Source: Phycisphaeraceae bacterium
GTDB taxonomy: Bacteria > Planctomycetota > Phycisphaerae > Phycisphaerales > UBA1924
Assembly: GCA_009827205.1 (NCBI GenBank)
Contig: WUAK01000114.1
Coordinates: 1-8,453 of the forward strand
DNA length: 8,453 bases
Direction of reading: 5' to 3'
Shown: one piece after another, positions 5,945-8,453 of the stretch
How the letters are laid out: each line of letters opens with the position of its first letter
Position numbering within the stretch: position 1 is the first letter of the stretch
Position numbers and translations under genes: made by a program
The notes under the pieces: generated by a model
Databases searched by the model: none
Seen by the model: the letters and a program-made list of their open reading frames with translations, nothing else
What the model was told of the DNA's origin: nothing

Positions 5945-7300
5945 TTAGCCGACGTCACGCCTCTGGAACAGGATCACTGCCAGGCAAAGGAACGCGCCGA
6001 TCTGGAGCACGCTGTAGATAGCGAGCCTGATGATGTGCGATGTGGGGATGATCCTGTTCTGCGTTACGGCATCCAGCAGCCAGAAGTAGCTCATGTTGGG
6101 CACGACCGACCACGCCGTGAGCGCGATCGGATTCACGCTCGTCGGCTCTGTGAACAGGTAGTCGCCCGACTGGGGTGGCCTTGCGACAGGAAGTGAGCGG
6201 GATCCGATGTTCTGGATAGTCAGCGTCTTGCGTTCTGCCGATTTGATGATCAACGCGGGCTTCGTGCTCGCGTCGAACAGCAGAGATTCGTCTGTCACGT
6301 CGCCCTCGAACGGCGCGTAGTCGGGGACAGCCATCCCGAGCCCCTGAGGGCTTGGTGCGTAATAGATGGGCATCCCTGGCTTGAGCGCTTCCTTCGGGAA
6401 GTTCTCGAGCGTGAGCTCGTATCTCGCACCGCGGGTGAGGAAGTCGGTGAACTCGAGGCGTTCCGGCTCAGCGGTCTCGACGATCGCAGTGAACTCGTTC
6501 ACAAAGGCACGCTTGCCGAGCAGGTGGTTGGAGAGCAGGCCGAGCACGAAAACGCCTACGCAGATCACGAGCGTCATGACCTGGCTGAGCCTCGTCGATG
6601 CAGCGACCGCGACCGCGGTCATCACCATGATGGCAAAGAAGAGCGAGAGGCTCGCGAGCATGACTTGCGGCTTGAAGTCGGTCCCGATGGGCTGCAAATC
6701 CCAGTGCTTGTCAAAGATGAGCGTCACGACATACGCGATCGGGACAAGCACGGCCATGAGGATGACCGAGACCTGTGGGAAAGACCAGCCGTAGAAAAAG
6801 TTGGTCCAGCCCGCGACAAGCATCGAGAACACAACAGCGCTGACGCTGAAGACGACGACCGGCATGTCGACTTGGTCAGAGGCGTTGGTCATGACTTCGT
6901 GTCGGACACCGAAAAGCAGGAAGCAGATCATGATGACGGTCGCCAGCAGGATCGCGCCTGTGACACCCAGATACTTCCCGAACACAACGGTGGGTCTTGC
7001 GATCGGCTTCGAGACGATCGTGAGAATTGTCTTGTCTTCGATCTCCCGGCTAATGACAGCCGTGGCCTGGAACGCGGCGAGGATCATGCCTGTGACGAAG
7101 ACAGTTGCCAGCCCCACATCGAGGAGCATCTTGTCGTCACCGTGCACCTCGGCCGAGGTTGTGTAGCCCATCGAGAATCCGCTCGCGGCTGTGTTGAGGG
7201 CCTGAAAGAGCCCTGAAACCGCGATGAGCACAAAGAAAAGCGGCTGCCTGAGGCTCTCAGTAAGCGTGTTCCGAGCGATGATGAGGGTCTGAAAGAGCAT
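5945..7300 (-). CDS. ABC-2 type transporter permease
   Basis: A 451-residue integral membrane protein. The N-terminus LIIARNTLTESLRQPLFFVL is typical of NosY-like ABC-2 permeases, and residues 83-110 hold the conserved cytoplasmic segment ISREIEDKTILTIVSKPIAR followed by VVFGKYLG. Hydrophobic helices lie near 20-37, 62-85, 111-130, 149-165, 175-195, 215-234, 241-260 and 426-446. Between the last two is a soluble insert of about 160 residues (262-425) that is beta-rich and probably extracytoplasmic. The protein would form the membrane path of an exporter and needs a separate ATPase, which is not in the window. The start at 7300 has no clear Shine-Dalgarno sequence, but the next in-frame starts would cut the conserved N-terminus. 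Its substrate is unknown. Confidence 0.9.
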   Translation of the reverse strand: MLFQTLIIARNTLTESLRQPLFFVLIAVSGLFQALNTAASGFSMGYTTSAEVHGDDKMLLDVGLATVFVTGMILAAFQATAVISREIEDKTILTIVSKPIARPTVVFGKYLGVTGAILLATVIMICFLLFGVRHEVMTNASDQVDMPVVVFSVSAVVFSMLVAGWTNFFYGWSFPQVSVILMAVLVPIAYVVTLIFDKHWDLQPIGTDFKPQVMLASLSLFFAIMVMTAVAVAASTRLSQVMTLVICVGVFVLGLLSNHLLGKRAFVNEFTAIVETAEPERLEFTDFLTRGARYELTLENFPKEALKPGMPIYYAPSPQGLGMAVPDYAPFEGDVTDESLLFDASTKPALIIKSAERKTLTIQNIGSRSLPVARPPQSGDYLFTEPTSVNPIALTAWSVVPNMSYFWLLDAVTQNRIIPTSHIIRLAIYSVLQIGAFLCLAVILFQRRDVG

Positions 7301-7392
7301 GGTCGGCGTTGTGTTCCCGTCTCAGATCGTCCCAGGGAGGTTGACCTGGCTTGGCTTACGGCTCAAAGGCCGCAAAGTTCATCGCGCGGCTG

Positions 7393-7421
7393 AACATAGT
7401 GCCGTCCCGATCGTAGTTCAA
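7393..7421 (-). promoter_or_regulatory. Candidate sigma-70 promoter of the permease gene
   Basis: On the minus strand TTGAAC (7421-7416) and TATGTT (7398-7393) are separated by exactly 17 bp; each matches consensus at four of six positions. Transcription would start near 7386, leaving a leader of about 86 bases. An inverted repeat GTTCA/TGAAC (7377-7395) covers the predicted start. Confidence 0.35.
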
Positions 7422-7448
7422 CGGCAGCGTATCTGCGCTCAGTCGAAA

Positions 7449-7458
7449 CCACCGGTGG
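7449..7458. repeat. 10-bp palindrome CCACCGGTGG in the divergent intergenic region
   Basis: A perfect palindrome upstream of the candidate permease promoter on the minus strand and upstream of the plus-strand gene. Its location suits an operator, but no regulator gene is in the window to match it with. Confidence 0.4.
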
Positions 7459-7488
7459 GTGGAAAGGCGAACCCGGGGCGCTGAGAAT

Positions 7489-7582
7489 GCTGCCCGGCAG
7501 CACCGGAAGGAATCGATGCGGCGGAGTCGCATCTCCCGCGGAAGCGGGGATCGGATGGAGCCAAGGCCCTCTCCAAAGGCTC
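7489..7582 (+). other. Run of potential hairpins in the 330-bp divergent intergenic region
   Basis: The 330 bases between permease and membrane-protein genes hold no credible ORF but a cluster of inverted repeats. They are GCTGCC/GGCAGC (7489-7501), GATGCG/CGCATC with a 7-base loop (7515-7533), CCCGC/GCGGG with a GGAA (GNRA) tetraloop (7535-7548) and GAGCC/GGCTC (7558-7582). The second and third stems are one base apart and could stack. It may be a structured 5' leader or a small RNA. I match it to no known riboswitch class. The strand is taken as plus because the downstream ATG is closest. Confidence 0.4.
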
Positions 7583-7610
7583 GGCAGGCCGGAATTTCAC
7601 GACTCTGTAG

Positions 7611-7623
7611 TCCTCTGACAGGA
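7611..7623 (+). promoter_or_regulatory. Ribosome binding site in a short self-masking hairpin
   Basis: The Shine-Dalgarno AGGA (7620-7623, part of AGGAAG) for the gene at 7631 is exactly complementary to TCCT (7611-7614) across a 5-base CTGAC loop. The stem is only 4 bp, so it is weak alone. It does define the start at 7631 by good spacing. Confidence 0.4.
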
Positions 7624-7630
7624 AGCAACC

Positions 7631-8453
7631 ATGCGGGCGGATCACCTGTCCTACAAGCGGGCAACCAACGTTTCGATGCTGGGCGTGGCCATTCAGGTCG
7701 TGCTGGGTATCGCTCTGCTTCTCTACGGCCTCATCAAAGACGACAGCGCGGGCGTCACCGCCTCGTTCCTCATCCTGCTCGGTACCGCGGTCTGGATCGC
7801 GCTTGCGATCATCTTCGATCAGCACAGACGCGAGCGGCTCGAAGCCGTCGAGCATGAGAACTTTGCTGAGCAGGATCTCTCAAGCTCGAGCGTTTTCGAC
7901 GAGGCGCAGGCCGATCTCCGGGTCGCCGCCAAGCGACTCGACTGGCTCTACAAGTTCATGCTCCCGGCGGTCAGCATCGCCATGGGCATCGCGCTGATCT
8001 CGGTCGGTTGGCTCCGCCTTGGCAAGGGGCCTGAGACCTTCGAAGACCAGCTCAACGAAGGGCTGATTCAGCAGACGGGGCAGGGGCATCACGGCTGGGC
8101 GATCGCGTTCGGCATCGGTATCGGTGTCATCGGCTTTGTCTTCGCGCGTTTCACCTCGGGTATGGCGCGAGCCAAGGTCTGGGAGAACCTGCGCGGCGGA
8201 TCTGTCTACTCAGTGGGCTCTGCGATCTTCGGGCTCGCGCTGGCGATCGCGCACTTCGCCGATCTGGCAGGGCTCGGTCAGATTCTCTCCAGCCTGAACA
8301 CTGTCCTTTGTGTCACGATGATCGTGCTGGGCGCGGAGATTTTCCTGAACTTCGTGCTCGACATCTACCGCCCGCGTCCGGCTGGTGAGTACCCGAGGCC
8401 CGCGTTCGATTCTCGTCTGCTCGGGTTTGTTGCAGCGCCGGACCGGATCGCCG
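7631..8453 (+). CDS. Polytopic membrane protein of unknown function, C-terminus cut off
   Basis: 274 codons are visible and the frame is open at the right edge. AGGAAG lies 5 bases before the ATG. Six transmembrane helices are visible near residues 14-34, 43-62, 108-127, 156-173, 193-211 and 219-243. They fall into three helix pairs, and the first helix of each pair carries a similar core (VLGIALLLYG, AMGIALISVG, IFGLALAIAH). A charged cytoplasmic-looking segment (63-107, rich in Arg, Glu and Asp) follows the first pair, and a basic stretch RFTSGMARAK follows the second. After the sixth helix comes a soluble Pro/Arg-rich portion (RPRPAGEYPRP) that continues beyond the window. No catalytic or transporter motif is recognised. 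It is divergent from the ABC permease gene and shares its 330-bp intergenic region; a functional link is only suggested by position. Confidence 0.88.
   Translation, partial: MRADHLSYKRATNVSMLGVAIQVVLGIALLLYGLIKDDSAGVTASFLILLGTAVWIALAIIFDQHRRERLEAVEHENFAEQDLSSSSVFDEAQADLRVAAKRLDWLYKFMLPAVSIAMGIALISVGWLRLGKGPETFEDQLNEGLIQQTGQGHHGWAIAFGIGIGVIGFVFARFTSGMARAKVWENLRGGSVYSVGSAIFGLALAIAHFADLAGLGQILSSLNTVLCVTMIVLGAEIFLNFVLDIYRPRPAGEYPRPAFDSRLLGFVAAPDRIA

Noticed and set aside
7501..7520. CCGGAAGGAA resembling the GGAA tetraloop region of bacterial SRP RNA
   Set aside because: The flanking bases do not pair to give helix 8 and the conserved AGCA internal loop is missing.
7459..7857. Plus-strand ORF of 132 codons overlapping the start of the membrane-protein gene
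   Set aside because: Arg/Ser-rich shadow frame with no domain; the gene at 7631 has the ribosome binding site and six membrane helices.

Overview
The window is about 8.45 kb of moderately GC-rich, densely coding bacterial DNA. Gene content and style suggest a planctomycete, perhaps a Phycisphaerae-like lineage: several conserved-looking but unassignable proteins, a long ABC-2 permease of the type common there, and single-domain signalling proteins without a surrounding flagellar cluster. This placement is inference from gene families only; there is no rRNA or other firm taxonomic marker. No insertion sequence, phage gene or CRISPR array was seen.

Left block, minus strand (1-3106, read right to left): a tight signalling operon encodes a CheX-type CheY-P phosphatase, a single-domain CheY-like response regulator and a DUF342/FapA-type beta-helix protein. 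It is followed after 73 bp by a secreted protein that runs off the left edge. The first three genes are separated by only 37 and 28 bp and form a regulator, its probable off-switch and a candidate effector. No kinase is present in the window. All three proteins end in Lys-Ala-Ala. The 184-base leader of the CheX gene holds four consecutive potential hairpins and a perfect tandem 9-bp repeat.

Middle (3294-5536): a complete minus-strand tRNA-Leu(GAG) has a good intrinsic terminator and a likely promoter whose -10 box lies inside a perfect 8-bp inverted repeat. The strand then switches. A plus-strand pair follows: an unrecognised acidic 157-residue protein, then, 39 bp later, a GT4/glycogen-synthase-like glycosyltransferase with a Pro/Ala/Ser-rich linker in its N-terminal half.

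Right block (5537-8453): a small minus-strand single-pass membrane protein and a minus-strand ABC-2-type permease without its ATPase in the window. A 330-bp divergent intergenic region follows that is rich in palindromes and hairpins. The last gene is a plus-strand polytopic membrane protein, cut by the right edge, that appears to be built from three repeated transmembrane hairpins. Its leader could form an extended structured RNA ending in a small hairpin that would mask the ribosome binding site.

The best candidates for something undescribed are the CheX-CheY-FapA cassette with its shared C-terminal tails, and the two structured leaders at 3132-3278 and 7489-7623.
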